Assembly: GCA_964630875.1 (NCBI GenBank) | Contig: CAZVXF010000009.1 | Location: 1-57,387 of the forward strand | From: DAIDHZ01 sp035480255 | GTDB lineage: Bacteria > Chlamydiota > Chlamydiia > Chlamydiales > SM23-39 | Direction: 5' to 3' | Length of the DNA: 57,387 nt | Shown here: positions 1-8,159 of the stretch, one piece after another | How the letters are laid out: each line of letters begins with the position of its first letter | Position numbering within the stretch: position 1 is the stretch's first letter | Program-made: the position numbers and the translations under genes | The notes under the pieces: model-generated | Told to the model about the DNA's origin: nothing | Databases searched by the model: none | What the model saw: the letters and a program-made list of their open reading frames with translations, nothing else

Positions 1-2
1 AG

Positions 3-659
3 TTAGTTTTTCACAAATGCTTTTTCCCGAATCCACTTCGTCATGATCCACTTTTCTCCAGCGATGACAGGCGATCCACCGTGAAGGCTGTGAGGATCGG
101 TTTCTCCGGTTGGTTTTAGATTATAGAAAAGAACTGCATCGCCTTTTTTTGGAGTGACCGAAATATTGGCGCAAGGGAAAATCGTTTCTCCTCCGGCTTC
201 TGTTGAATTCAAATACATGACGACAGTCGCCACACGTTGTCCACCATAGCGTGCACATTCATTTCCCCCAGGAGTTGGATTAAAAAAGTCGCAATGAGGC
301 TGAAATTCTCCACCAATTCCATAATGAAGCACGTGTAAGTTTTCACCATTTATTACTGGCGTATTTGTTAAAGCAGCAATTCGTTTTTCAATGCTTCTCA
401 ATAGAGTATCTTTCCAATCTGTAGGAATAAAAAAACCACGAGATAATCTTCTGACATCTGCCACTTCGCCTGTATTCATCTCATCGACAATTTTAGATGC
501 AACTAAGTGTGGCTTAGCCACTTTAATGACATGATCACATTCAGCTTCGGTGAGAAAGCCTTTGAGTAGATAGATTCTTGGATCTTCGCTGAGTTGTATG
601 GGAACAACTTCACCGTAACAAGAAATCATTAACAGAAAGCACAAAATTTTCTTGAGCAT
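3..659 (-). CDS. exported prolyl 4-hydroxylase-like 2OG-Fe(II) oxygenase, copy 1
   Basis: Prolyl 4-hydroxylase alpha-subunit-type dioxygenase, 218 residues. Such enzymes hydroxylate peptidyl proline using Fe(II), O2 and 2-oxoglutarate. Seen directly: the HxD iron motif (H122, D124 in QPHCDFFNP), the distal histidine H193 (SLHGGSPV) and the 2-oxoglutarate-binding lysine K203 (GEKW), all in the expected order and spacing, so the active site looks intact. The N-terminus (MLKKILCFLLMISCYG) is a typical signal peptide, so the enzyme is predicted to leave the bacterial cytosol. It lies 54 bp downstream of, and on the same strand as, a clear paralogue, which indicates tandem duplication. The substrate is unknown: a host or a bacterial secreted protein are both possible. 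Family confident, substrate not. Confidence 0.88.
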   Translation of the reverse strand: MLKKILCFLLMISCYGEVVPIQLSEDPRIYLLKGFLTEAECDHVIKVAKPHLVASKIVDEMNTGEVADVRRLSRGFFIPTDWKDTLLRSIEKRIAALTNTPVINGENLHVLHYGIGGEFQPHCDFFNPTPGGNECARYGGQRVATVVMYLNSTEAGGETIFPCANISVTPKKGDAVLFYNLKPTGETDPHSLHGGSPVIAGEKWIMTKWIREKAFVKN

Positions 660-713
660 ATTTGTATCCCCTTGTCTCTAAAGCGTGGGGTATACAATAA
701 ATTCCACTCGATA

Positions 714-1391
714 TCAAATATTTTTTTTTCTAAACGCTTTTTCTCGAATCCATTGTGTCATGATCCATTTTTCTCCTGCGATGACGGGCGATCCGCCATG
801 AAAGCTATTTGGATCAACTGTTCCGTCTGGCGTACAATTATAGAAAAGAACTGCATCCCCTTTCTGAGGCTTTATAGTGATGTTCGCTTTGGGGAAGATT
901 GTTTCTCCGCCAGCCTTTGGGGTGTTGAGATACATAAGGACTGTTGCAATACGTTGTCCGCCGCGACGTAAATAATCAGCTCCACCCGCAGTTAATGGAT
1001 TGAAATAGTCAAAATGGGGTTGATATTCCCCACCAATTTTATAATGTAGAATGTGAAGGCTTTCTCCGTTTTCTACGGGAATTCCAGTAAGACTCTCAAT
1101 TCGATTTTCAATTCCTTTCAAAAGAGGGTCATTCCAGTTTGTAGGAATAAAAAAACCTTCACTTGATCGCCGATAATCTGTGGTCTCGCCGCGATTTTTG
1201 TCGTCGACTACTTTCGAAGGAATCATATTCGGTCGAGAAACTCGAATAATATGGTCACATTCTTTTCCAGTTAAGAAATCTTTGAGTAAGAAAATTCGAG
1301 GTTGCTCGCTGATTTGAATCTGATGATAGCCATACAACGTGACAAAGAATAAGAAGAAAATACAAATTCTTTTAAACATCACAAAGAGCAT
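714..1391 (-). CDS. exported prolyl 4-hydroxylase-like 2OG-Fe(II) oxygenase, copy 2
   Basis: Paralogue of the neighbouring oxygenase, 225 residues from the upstream ATG; a second ATG at 1376 (MFKRICIFFLFF) is equally good and neither has a clear Shine-Dalgarno. Iron ligands H126 and D128 (QPHFDYFNP) and H198 (SFHGGSPV), and the 2-oxoglutarate lysine K208 (GEKW), are all present. A hydrophobic N-terminus (about residues 8-21) predicts export. The two copies share most of the core, including GGETIFP, KGDAVLFYN and GGSPVIAGEKWIMT, but differ in the loop after the HxD motif, so they may have diverged in substrate. Likely co-transcribed with copy 1 just downstream. Inference: peptidyl-proline hydroxylation outside the bacterial cytosol. 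Confidence 0.86.
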   Translation of the reverse strand: MLFVMFKRICIFFLFFVTLYGYHQIQISEQPRIFLLKDFLTGKECDHIIRVSRPNMIPSKVVDDKNRGETTDYRRSSEGFFIPTNWNDPLLKGIENRIESLTGIPVENGESLHILHYKIGGEYQPHFDYFNPLTAGGADYLRRGGQRIATVLMYLNTPKAGGETIFPKANITIKPQKGDAVLFYNCTPDGTVDPNSFHGGSPVIAGEKWIMTQWIREKAFRKKNI

Positions 1392-1509
1392 GCCAGATTC
1401 AAATTATTTTTGGCAATGCGGACAAGGATTTAAGCGCGGTCTTTGTGTCGAATTTTATATATTATACATTTTTTTTGCTCATCATTTAAGGTCTTTTCAT
1501 TTATTCTGT

Positions 1510-1776
1510 ATGTATATGCAATCCGAACATTTTCGCGTTTACTATACACGTTCGCTTTTTTGGTTAATATTTTGGATCATTGTATTTTTCCCAATCGGTC
1601 TTGTGCTATTGTTTACAAACACGGGTTGGTTTTATAAGAGAAGTTTTTTTTGCATGAGATACTATGGAAATCGGTTTTGGCTCTATTTTTGGGCAATTGT
1701 CTTTTTCCCTATTTCTCTATTGTTGCTTTTGTTGAACGGTTCATACATAAAAAGGAAGGATAAAAATTATGAGTAA
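1510..1776 (+). CDS. small membrane protein made of two tandem repeats
   Basis: I do not recognise a family. The C-terminal part consists of two tandem units of about 33 residues, each with a tyrosine pair, an aromatic-rich hydrophobic segment and a Phe-Phe-Pro-Ile turn: FWLIFWIIVFFPIGLVLLF and FWLYFWAIVFFPISLLLLL. Each could span the membrane or form a re-entrant hairpin. The frame is open further upstream (to 1339) but that stretch overlaps the start of the divergent oxygenase, so the ATG at 1510 (or 1516) is preferred; no Shine-Dalgarno is visible. The 3' end overlaps a lysine-rich mini-ORF, suggesting translational coupling. The internal repeat is the main argument that this is a gene. 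Confidence 0.5.
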   Translation: MYMQSEHFRVYYTRSLFWLIFWIIVFFPIGLVLLFTNTGWFYKRSFFCMRYYGNRFWLYFWAIVFFPISLLLLLLNGSYIKRKDKNYE

Positions 1777-1867
1777 AGAAAAAACAGTAAAAAAAGAAGA
1801 GAGAAAAAAACCGCTAAAAACTGCTAAAGAAAAGAAAAAAGAAAAAGCAGAAAAAAAGAAAAAGTAA
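1769..1867 (+). CDS. 32-residue lysine-rich peptide
   Basis: Short frame starting with ATG at 1769 and ending TAA at 1865-1867. It overlaps the end of the preceding membrane-protein gene by 8 bases and has a strong Shine-Dalgarno (AAGGAAGGA at 1752-1760). The product is about half lysine with interspersed glutamate and alanine (for example AKEKKKEKAEKKKK at its end) and has no hydrophobic segment. It could be a nucleic-acid-binding or structural peptide, or simply a low-complexity relic. The ribosome-binding site and the overlap are the evidence that it is translated. No family recognised. Confidence 0.42.
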   Translation: MSKEKTVKKEERKKPLKTAKEKKKEKAEKKKK

Positions 1868-1892
1868 TCCAACTACAAATCTTGGATTACTT

Positions 1893-2957
1893 TTAGAACA
1901 TCTTTTCTAGGGCTTCCCGGGCTTGCCTTATGGTAATCCTTTCTTGAGGATTTATTTTTAATAAGGATCCTAGAAGAATTTTTAATTCATCAGAACAATT
2001 TAATTGGCTAATTGCTAGATCAATATTACCTTGACTCGCATTAAAGACATAGGCGATGGAATTATCCCAGTTGTTATTTTTCATGACAGTCTGGCAAAGA
2101 GATCCACAAGAAATATTGTCAGAGGTCATTTCATATAATGTGGCTCCAAAACTAAACACATCTGCTTGAAGAGCGTTGGAAGGAACGAGATGTCGAGGAG
2201 CAAGGTATGCCATTGTGACTCCTTTTGGAGAAGAGTTTGAAGCATTGTCTGTAAATAAACCAAAGTCCATAAGAATCGGCTTACCGTTGGTAATTCCAAT
2301 ATTTTCCGATTTTACATCATTATGAGCGCAATCACGATGGTGAAGTTCTTCTAAAGTCTTAGCAACAGAATGCATGATCTCTAGTCTTTTTGAAAGCGGC
2401 TGGTTTATCGCCCAATGATTCAGAGTCCCTTCCTCGCAAAAATTCGTCGCAAATCTTCCCCATTTTTCACCGATCCTGATAAATGGATCTAATCGACGTA
2501 AAGTTCCTGGAATATTCATTGTCTCACAAAAGGTAAGAGCTTTGACTTCATTTTCGATCAGTTGTCTTTGCTGCTCGTTTGTGATTCTTGCGTATAGTAT
2601 GGCAACGGCATGACCTGCCTCAGAATGCGCAGCATGTACAATTTTATTAGCACCTGTTCCGATATTTTGACGGCTGATCAAAAATTGTTCATTTCCAACA
2701 TAAGTACTGAATTCCGAACCTGGACCGAATTCTTTCCATTGCTTGTAGATTCTTGAGATAGCCTCTTTATCTACTTGTAGATTATCAGGTGATTCAGATC
2801 TCGATGTAGCAAAACTCGAATCATTACTTTCTGAACAACTTTCCGTTCCAAGAGAATCTGAAAAATCAGAACTCGGGGAAATGTTTTGTCCTTGTCGCGA
2901 TTGGGAACGTACTTGCGCATAGTTGGTTATGAGTGGTGATAAATTAGCAATAGTCAT
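1893..2957 (-). CDS. Ser/Thr protein kinase-like protein with WNK-like lysine placement
   Basis: 354 residues. Residues 1-90 are Ser-rich and without signal peptide, as is common for type III effectors. Residues about 97-350 form a eukaryotic-like protein kinase domain: glycine loop IGTGANKIV (99-107), catalytic loop HNDVKSENI (H212, D214, K216, N219), DFG (231-233), and the subdomain IX motif DVFSFGATLYE. Oddities: the beta-3 'VAIK' motif reads VAIL (118-121), so the usual ATP-anchoring lysine is absent, but K105 in the glycine loop sits where WNK kinases place theirs (GRGSFKTV in WNK1). The APE motif reads APR. The catalytic Asp and metal ligands remain, so activity is plausible. Likely a secreted effector; target unknown. 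Confidence 0.8.
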   Translation of the reverse strand: MTIANLSPLITNYAQVRSQSRQGQNISPSSDFSDSLGTESCSESNDSSFATSRSESPDNLQVDKEAISRIYKQWKEFGPGSEFSTYVGNEQFLISRQNIGTGANKIVHAAHSEAGHAVAILYARITNEQQRQLIENEVKALTFCETMNIPGTLRRLDPFIRIGEKWGRFATNFCEEGTLNHWAINQPLSKRLEIMHSVAKTLEELHHRDCAHNDVKSENIGITNGKPILMDFGLFTDNASNSSPKGVTMAYLAPRHLVPSNALQADVFSFGATLYEMTSDNISCGSLCQTVMKNNNWDNSIAYVFNASQGNIDLAISQLNCSDELKILLGSLLKINPQERITIRQAREALEKMF

Positions 2958-3117
2958 AATTAATCTTTATAATAGATAAGTGGAATTAAAAAAACTAAAT
3001 AAAATGATATATATTTTACAATTAAAATTTGTTGTTTATTAGTGAAAATATAATTTAATTTTCTTGCTAAAATTTTTAACAAAATGTCAGAATCGCTGAT
3101 TTTCTGGAGGACATTGC

Positions 3118-3396
3118 TTGATTTATTTTGGTACGAGAATATTTTCTCACTGCGTTTCGACTGCAATTCAGAGATTCAAAATTTTGATTGGGAAAGAAGT
3201 TCCATCCATCGATTTACCGCACATCCATCTAGCTGTGAAAGTGAATGATTATGTCATTTGCGAAGAATTATTGAAGAAGAAATTTGATCCTAATATCTTG
3301 GATCAACTGGGAAGAAAACCGCTTGACCTTGCGCAAAATGAATCCATGGTTAAGTTATTGAAATCTTACGGTGCACTTCCTTCAAACAGAAGCTGA
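3118..3396 (+). CDS. short ankyrin-repeat protein (TTG start)
   Basis: 92 residues. Residues about 35-88 hold roughly one and a half ankyrin repeats (IHLAVKVNDYVICEELL, then DPNILDQLGRKPLDLAQ and VKLLKSYGA). The start is taken as TTG at 3118 because a GGAGGA Shine-Dalgarno sits at 3106-3111, six bases upstream, and no in-frame ATG exists at the N-terminus. The 3' end overlaps the convergent phosphoketolase gene by 15 bases. Ankyrin modules mediate protein binding; two repeats rarely fold alone, so it may be a remnant of a longer protein or function by oligomerising. Confidence 0.68.
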   Translation: MIYFGTRIFSHCVSTAIQRFKILIGKEVPSIDLPHIHLAVKVNDYVICEELLKKKFDPNILDQLGRKPLDLAQNESMVKLLKSYGALPSNRS

Positions 3397-5745
3397 GGAA
3401 TTCCATTTCCAATTTTTGATTTCTGGCATGTCTTCGCCATGTTTTCGAATATATTTTTTGTGCTCTTGTAGTTTTTTAAATATTTGGTTTTTCAGCTTTT
3501 TCGTTTGAGGGCCGCGAAGACGCATTTTTTCCAGCACAGTCAGAACGACATGATAACGATCGATTCCGTTCATCACACACATATCAAAGGGCGTTGTCGT
3601 CGTCCCTTCTTCCATGTAGCCTTTCACGTGAATGTGATGGTTATTTCGCTTGTATGTCAGTCTGTGAATCAGAGTTGGATAACCGTGATAAACAAAGACA
3701 ATATGTCGATTTTTGGTAAAAATTTTGTCATATTCTTTGTCTGATATTCCGTGTGGATGGTCTGTATGTGAGTGAAGAGTCATCAAGTTCACGACATTGA
3801 CAAAGCGCACTTTTAATTTCGGCAGGTGTTCTCGGAGGATTTGGACAGCAGCGAGTGCTTCTTGCGTTGGAACATCACCCGCGCTTGCAATGACCACATG
3901 AGGATTTTTCCCCTGATTGTGACTTGCCCATTTCCAAATTCCAAGACCCTTTGTACAGTGTTTGATTGCGCTTTTAAGATCGAGCCACTGAGGCTCTCTT
4001 TGTTTTCCTGCAATAATCACATTGATATAATTTCGACTTCTTAAGCAATGGTCAGTGACTGAAAGAAGCGTATTTGCATCTGGGGGGAGATAGACTCGAA
4101 CAACGCTTGGTTTTTTATTCATTACGACGTCGATAAATCCCGGATCTTGATGGCTAAATCCGTTATGGTCTTGCCTCCATACGTGAGAGGTGAGAAGATA
4201 GGTGAGCGATGCAATGGGCTTGCGCCAAGAAAGTGCGTGACAGCTATCTAGCCATTTTGCGTGCTGGTTAAACATGGAATCAACGATATGAACAAAGGCT
4301 TCATAGCAAGAAAACAGGCCATGTCTTCCTGTGAGTAAATATCCTTCTAACCAACCTTGACAAAGACTTTCACTTAAGACTTCCATTACTCTGCCTTTCG
4401 GAGAGATATGGTCATCGATGGGTATGATTTCTGCAGTCGATGTTCGATCTGTGATTTCAAAAAGAGAGGAGAGACGATTCGATGCAGTTTCATCAGGTCC
4501 AAAGATTCTAAAATTTCGATCGTCCCAATTTGCTTTCATGATATCTCGCAAGAAATCTCCCATAATCCTTGTCGATTCTGCCATTGTCTCTCCGGGTATT
4601 TTGACTGTGACTGCATTTTTGCTAAAATCGGGAATTTTTAAATTGCGAAGCAATCGACCTCCATTGGCATTTGGATTTGCACCCAGTCTTAGATTGCCTT
4701 TTGGAGCAAGTTTTCGTAATTCTGGGATCAACGTTCCATTTTCATCAAAAAGTTCGTGCGCCTGATAACTCTTTAACCACTCTTCTAAAATGCGCAAATG
4801 TTCTGGTATCTCTCGCACGTTTGTCACGGGCACTTGATGAGATCGGAATGTTCCTTCAACAGGTTCTCCATCGACAAATTTTGGACAAGTCCATCCTTTT
4901 GGAGTATGGAAAATGATCATCGGCCATCTGGGTCTTTTTTTAAATCCATGTTGGCGCGCTTCTTTTTGAATTTGTTTGATTTCATCGCAAATTTGATCCA
5001 ATGTCTCTGCCATCTTTCTATGAACTGGGATCGGATCATCTCCTTCGACAAAGTAAGGTTTATATCCATAGCCAAAAAAAAGCTGCTCGAGTTCAGCTCT
5101 AGGAATGCGGGCTAAAACTGTTGGTTCTGCAATTTTATATCCATTTAAATGCAAAATTGGGAGAACTGCTCCATCTTTTACTGGATTTAAAAATTTATTC
5201 GAATGCCAGCTTGTTGCAAGAGCTCCTGTTTCTGCTTCGCCATCTCCAACGACGCAAGCGACAATCAAATCGGGATTGTCAAAAGCGGCTCCATACGCAT
5301 GGGCAAGTGAGTAGCCCAATTCCCCACCTTCATGGATTGACCCTGGCGTTTGAGGAGCCGTGTGACTTGGAATGCCTCCTGGGAAAGAGAACTGCGTAAA
5401 AAACTTCTTCATCCCGTCTTCATCTTCAGTAATATTGGGATAGACTTCCGAATATGTGCCTTCCAGATATGTGTTCGCAAGGATTCCTGGTGCTCCGTGA
5501 CCCGGACCTGTGATATTGATCATATTTAGATTTCTTTCTTGAATCATCCGATTGAGATGCACATAGATGAAATTAAGACCTGGTGTTGTTCCAAAATGAC
5601 CGAGAAGTCTGGGCTTCACATCTTCTTTCTTCAAGGGTCTTTTCAATAACGGATTGTCCATCAGGTAGATCTGCCCGACTGACAAGTAATTCGCGGCACG
5701 CCAGTATGCATTCATCTTTTCAAGCAGATCCAAAGTGATGGCCAT
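3382..5745 (-). CDS. xfp: xylulose-5-phosphate/fructose-6-phosphate phosphoketolase
   Basis: Thiamine-diphosphate enzyme that cleaves xylulose 5-phosphate (and often fructose 6-phosphate) with phosphate to acetyl phosphate plus glyceraldehyde 3-phosphate (or erythrose 4-phosphate). Family hallmarks are visible along the whole length: GPGHGAPG, EGGELGYSL, the ThDP-binding GDGEAETGALA, DHNGFSHQDPG and GYPTLIHRLTY. From the ATG at 5745 (MAITLDLLEKMNAYWRAANY) the protein is 787 residues, the normal family length, with an AAGGAAAG Shine-Dalgarno upstream; the frame stays open to 5838, but that extension has no family match. It is divergent from ackA across about 55 bp, so acetyl phosphate made here can be turned to acetate with ATP gain. 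Cytosolic. Confidence 0.95.
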   Translation of the reverse strand: MAITLDLLEKMNAYWRAANYLSVGQIYLMDNPLLKRPLKKEDVKPRLLGHFGTTPGLNFIYVHLNRMIQERNLNMINITGPGHGAPGILANTYLEGTYSEVYPNITEDEDGMKKFFTQFSFPGGIPSHTAPQTPGSIHEGGELGYSLAHAYGAAFDNPDLIVACVVGDGEAETGALATSWHSNKFLNPVKDGAVLPILHLNGYKIAEPTVLARIPRAELEQLFFGYGYKPYFVEGDDPIPVHRKMAETLDQICDEIKQIQKEARQHGFKKRPRWPMIIFHTPKGWTCPKFVDGEPVEGTFRSHQVPVTNVREIPEHLRILEEWLKSYQAHELFDENGTLIPELRKLAPKGNLRLGANPNANGGRLLRNLKIPDFSKNAVTVKIPGETMAESTRIMGDFLRDIMKANWDDRNFRIFGPDETASNRLSSLFEITDRTSTAEIIPIDDHISPKGRVMEVLSESLCQGWLEGYLLTGRHGLFSCYEAFVHIVDSMFNQHAKWLDSCHALSWRKPIASLTYLLTSHVWRQDHNGFSHQDPGFIDVVMNKKPSVVRVYLPPDANTLLSVTDHCLRSRNYINVIIAGKQREPQWLDLKSAIKHCTKGLGIWKWASHNQGKNPHVVIASAGDVPTQEALAAVQILREHLPKLKVRFVNVVNLMTLHSHTDHPHGISDKEYDKIFTKNRHIVFVYHGYPTLIHRLTYKRNNHHIHVKGYMEEGTTTTPFDMCVMNGIDRYHVVLTVLEKMRLRGPQTKKLKNQIFKKLQEHKKYIRKHGEDMPEIKNWKWNSSASV

Positions 5746-5800
5746 AATTCTTTCCTTCATTTTTCTCGCATACTCAAATATTTTCTGATATAAGTAAATC

Positions 5801-6778
5801 ATGAAAATTCTAGTCATGAATCGTGGGTCTAGCAGCATTAAGATGAGCTTCTACGATTTCCCAAATCTTATTTGGGAATCTAAAGTTGATTCGACAGCAC
5901 TTGATCTTTCAAAACTTAAAAGTGTAAAACCTGACGCGATAGGCCACCGGGTTGTTCATGGGGGAAAAAGATTTCAAAGCGCCCTCATTAATGCGCGCTT
6001 AAAACGAGAAATTAATCATTACGCAAAGTTCGCGCCTCTACATAATAAATCAGATCTCGAAGCCATTCGAAAACTCGAGAAATTGTTTCCCAAAGTACCT
6101 CAAGTGGCTGTCTTTGATACGGCCTTTCATCACACACTTTCTGCAGCAGCATTTACGTATCCAGGTCCCTATTCTTGGTTAAAAGCAGGGATACGTCGCT
6201 ATGGATTTCACGGAATTAGCTTTCAATATTGCACAAGACATGTCGCAGAAAAGCTGGGTGCTATGCCTAAAAAAATGGTGATCTGCCATTTGGGGGCTGG
6301 AGCCTCTCTTTGCGCAGTTCTTAATGGGAAAAGCGTAGATACAACGATGGGATTTACTCCGTTAGAAGGCTTGATGATGGATACTAGATCCGGAACTGTA
6401 GATCCGGGAATCCTTCTTTATCTTTTTTCGAAAAAAACGCAGAAACAACTGACAAAAGAACTCTATGAAAACTCGGGATTACTCGGTCTTTCGGGCATTT
6501 CTTCTGACATGCGTGATCTTTTAAATAGCAAATCTGCGAGAGCAAAATTGGCTCTAGATGTCTATATCCATCGCCTTGTCTCTATGATTGGATCCATGAT
6601 CGCCACATTAGGGGGAATAGATACGCTTGTTTTTACCGGGGGAATTGGTGAAAATGCGGCAGTGATTCGCGAACGAGTCTGCGATCAACTTTCTTTTTTA
6701 AAAATGAAAATTGTCATTGTTCACACACAAGAAGCTTTTGAAATTGCACGCGAAACTGCTATAATTCTCTCGCGATGA
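5801..6778 (+). CDS. ackA: acetate kinase (short form)
   Basis: Converts acetyl phosphate plus ADP to acetate plus ATP. The conserved stations of the family are present: N-terminal NRGSSSIK with Asn7, GHRVVHGG, VFDTAFHHTL, RYGFHGIS, HLGAGASL, MMDTRSGTVDPG and the C-terminal FTGGIGENA. At 325 residues it is clearly shorter than the usual approximately 400, mainly because inter-motif loops are trimmed, but no catalytic station appears lost. It is divergent to phosphoketolase and overlaps the following symporter gene by ATGA, so the three genes look like one metabolic unit: sugar phosphate to acetyl phosphate to acetate plus ATP. A possible -10 (TATAAG) lies just before the start, with a poor -35. 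Confidence 0.93.
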   Translation: MKILVMNRGSSSIKMSFYDFPNLIWESKVDSTALDLSKLKSVKPDAIGHRVVHGGKRFQSALINARLKREINHYAKFAPLHNKSDLEAIRKLEKLFPKVPQVAVFDTAFHHTLSAAAFTYPGPYSWLKAGIRRYGFHGISFQYCTRHVAEKLGAMPKKMVICHLGAGASLCAVLNGKSVDTTMGFTPLEGLMMDTRSGTVDPGILLYLFSKKTQKQLTKELYENSGLLGLSGISSDMRDLLNSKSARAKLALDVYIHRLVSMIGSMIATLGGIDTLVFTGGIGENAAVIRERVCDQLSFLKMKIVIVHTQEAFEIARETAIILSR

Positions 6779-8130
6779 ATATTCCACTTTTTGTTGTTCT
6801 ACTATTTTTTTTACAGTTTTTGTATTGGCTTGTTGGAAAACGAGCCTCAAAAAATTTAAATACATCTTGCGACTATTTTTTAGCTGGGAAAAGCGTACGT
6901 CTTTGGCCGCTGATGATGACCTTTTTAGCGACTCAAGTGGGTGGGGGACTCGTCCTGGGAGCGGCAGAAGAGGCTTACCATTATGGGTGGTCAGTTCTAT
7001 TTTATCCTTTAGGCGCATCCCTGGGACTGATTCTATTAGGCGCAGGTGTTGGACAAAGATTGGCTCGCTTTAAAGTATCCACCGTCGCACAAATCTTCGA
7101 AGTTGTTTATTCTTCTTCAAATCTTAAAAAAATAGCCTCTCTACTCTCTGTGATTTCTCTTTTCATGATTTTAGTTGCACAAATTATTGCTTCCGCCAAA
7201 TTTTTGGCAAGCCTTGGGATCACTAGCAATTCTCTATTCGTCGCATTTTGGGCAACTGTGATTCTCTACACGGTTCAAGGGGGCTTGAGAGCTGTGATCG
7301 CAACAGATATCGTACAGGCGCTCTTCTTTTCCCTTGTCTTCATCGCATGCTTTGGTTTTGTATATACACAGCCATCGACTCCCATTGTTACTTGGATAGA
7401 TACAGGAATTTCTACCAAAATGTGTGGTTGGCTGTTTATGCCGCTTCTTTTCATGCTCATTGAACAGGATATGGGGCAGCGCTGCTTTGCAGGGGACTCC
7501 CCAAAAATTGTTTCTCTTGCCACTTTGATTGCAGGAATCATCACAATGATCGTTTGCATTGTTCCTATTTATTTTGGAACCCTTGCAAAAACTCTTGGTT
7601 TAGAAATACCTTCAGGAACTAGCGTTTTGATGTTCTGTATTGAAAAAACGACGAATCCGTGGATTTCGGCGATTGTCGGATGTGCAGTTCTTGCTGCAAT
7701 TATTTCAACAGCAACATCACTGATCAATGCAATTGGCTCAAATATCTCCAATGACTTTAAATTTTCATTCTTGAAACGCAAAGAGGTCATTCCTATTGTG
7801 CAAGGAATTATCTGCACCATCTCTCTTGCTGCCATCCTTGTTGCGTTCTTTTTTGATAGCATTGTCGATGTACTCATGCAAAGTTATGAGCTATCTGTCA
7901 GCTGTCTATTCGTTCCCTTATTTTATGCTCTCATCAAAAAGCATGGAAATGCGAAATCTGCTTGGATTTCGGTCAGTTTTGGAGCGATGAGCTTTATTTT
8001 ATTGCGACGATTTCCAATTCCATTCCCCAAAGAAATTGCCAGCGTAATCTTATCCTTCGTTGGCTATTGGATCGGGGAAATGATAGAATATCGTAAATCA
8101 TTAAGGTTTAAAAACTTACCGCAGAGATAG
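6775..8130 (+). CDS. sodium:solute symporter (SSS family)
   Basis: Polytopic inner-membrane protein of 451 residues with about 12-13 hydrophobic segments. The N-terminal part is typical of the SSS/PutP fold: CDYFLAGKSVRLWPLMMTFLATQVGGG, followed by the ILYTVQGGLRAVIATDIVQA region characteristic of the family. The substrate cannot be read from sequence; SSS members carry proline, sugars, pantothenate, acetate and others. The ATGA overlap with ackA implies translational coupling, which makes acetate or another short organic acid a reasonable guess, but only a guess. Confidence 0.87.
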   Translation: MNIPLFVVLLFFLQFLYWLVGKRASKNLNTSCDYFLAGKSVRLWPLMMTFLATQVGGGLVLGAAEEAYHYGWSVLFYPLGASLGLILLGAGVGQRLARFKVSTVAQIFEVVYSSSNLKKIASLLSVISLFMILVAQIIASAKFLASLGITSNSLFVAFWATVILYTVQGGLRAVIATDIVQALFFSLVFIACFGFVYTQPSTPIVTWIDTGISTKMCGWLFMPLLFMLIEQDMGQRCFAGDSPKIVSLATLIAGIITMIVCIVPIYFGTLAKTLGLEIPSGTSVLMFCIEKTTNPWISAIVGCAVLAAIISTATSLINAIGSNISNDFKFSFLKRKEVIPIVQGIICTISLAAILVAFFFDSIVDVLMQSYELSVSCLFVPLFYALIKKHGNAKSAWISVSFGAMSFILLRRFPIPFPKEIASVILSFVGYWIGEMIEYRKSLRFKNLPQR

Positions 8131-8159
8131 AAGGAAAAAATCCTTACATAACCCGATCT

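Noticed and set aside
2960..3166. 68-codon minus-strand frame upstream of the kinase gene
   Set aside because: AT-rich, overlaps the ankyrin gene start on the other strand, no motif and no ribosome-binding site seen; the kinase gene has its own start downstream.
3484..5399. Several plus-strand frames of 60-115 codons within phosphoketolase
   Set aside because: All are shadows of the highly conserved phosphoketolase coding strand.
8131..8145. AAGGA-AAAAA-TCCTT hairpin as terminator of the symporter gene
   Set aside because: Stem of only five weak pairs and no T tract after it.
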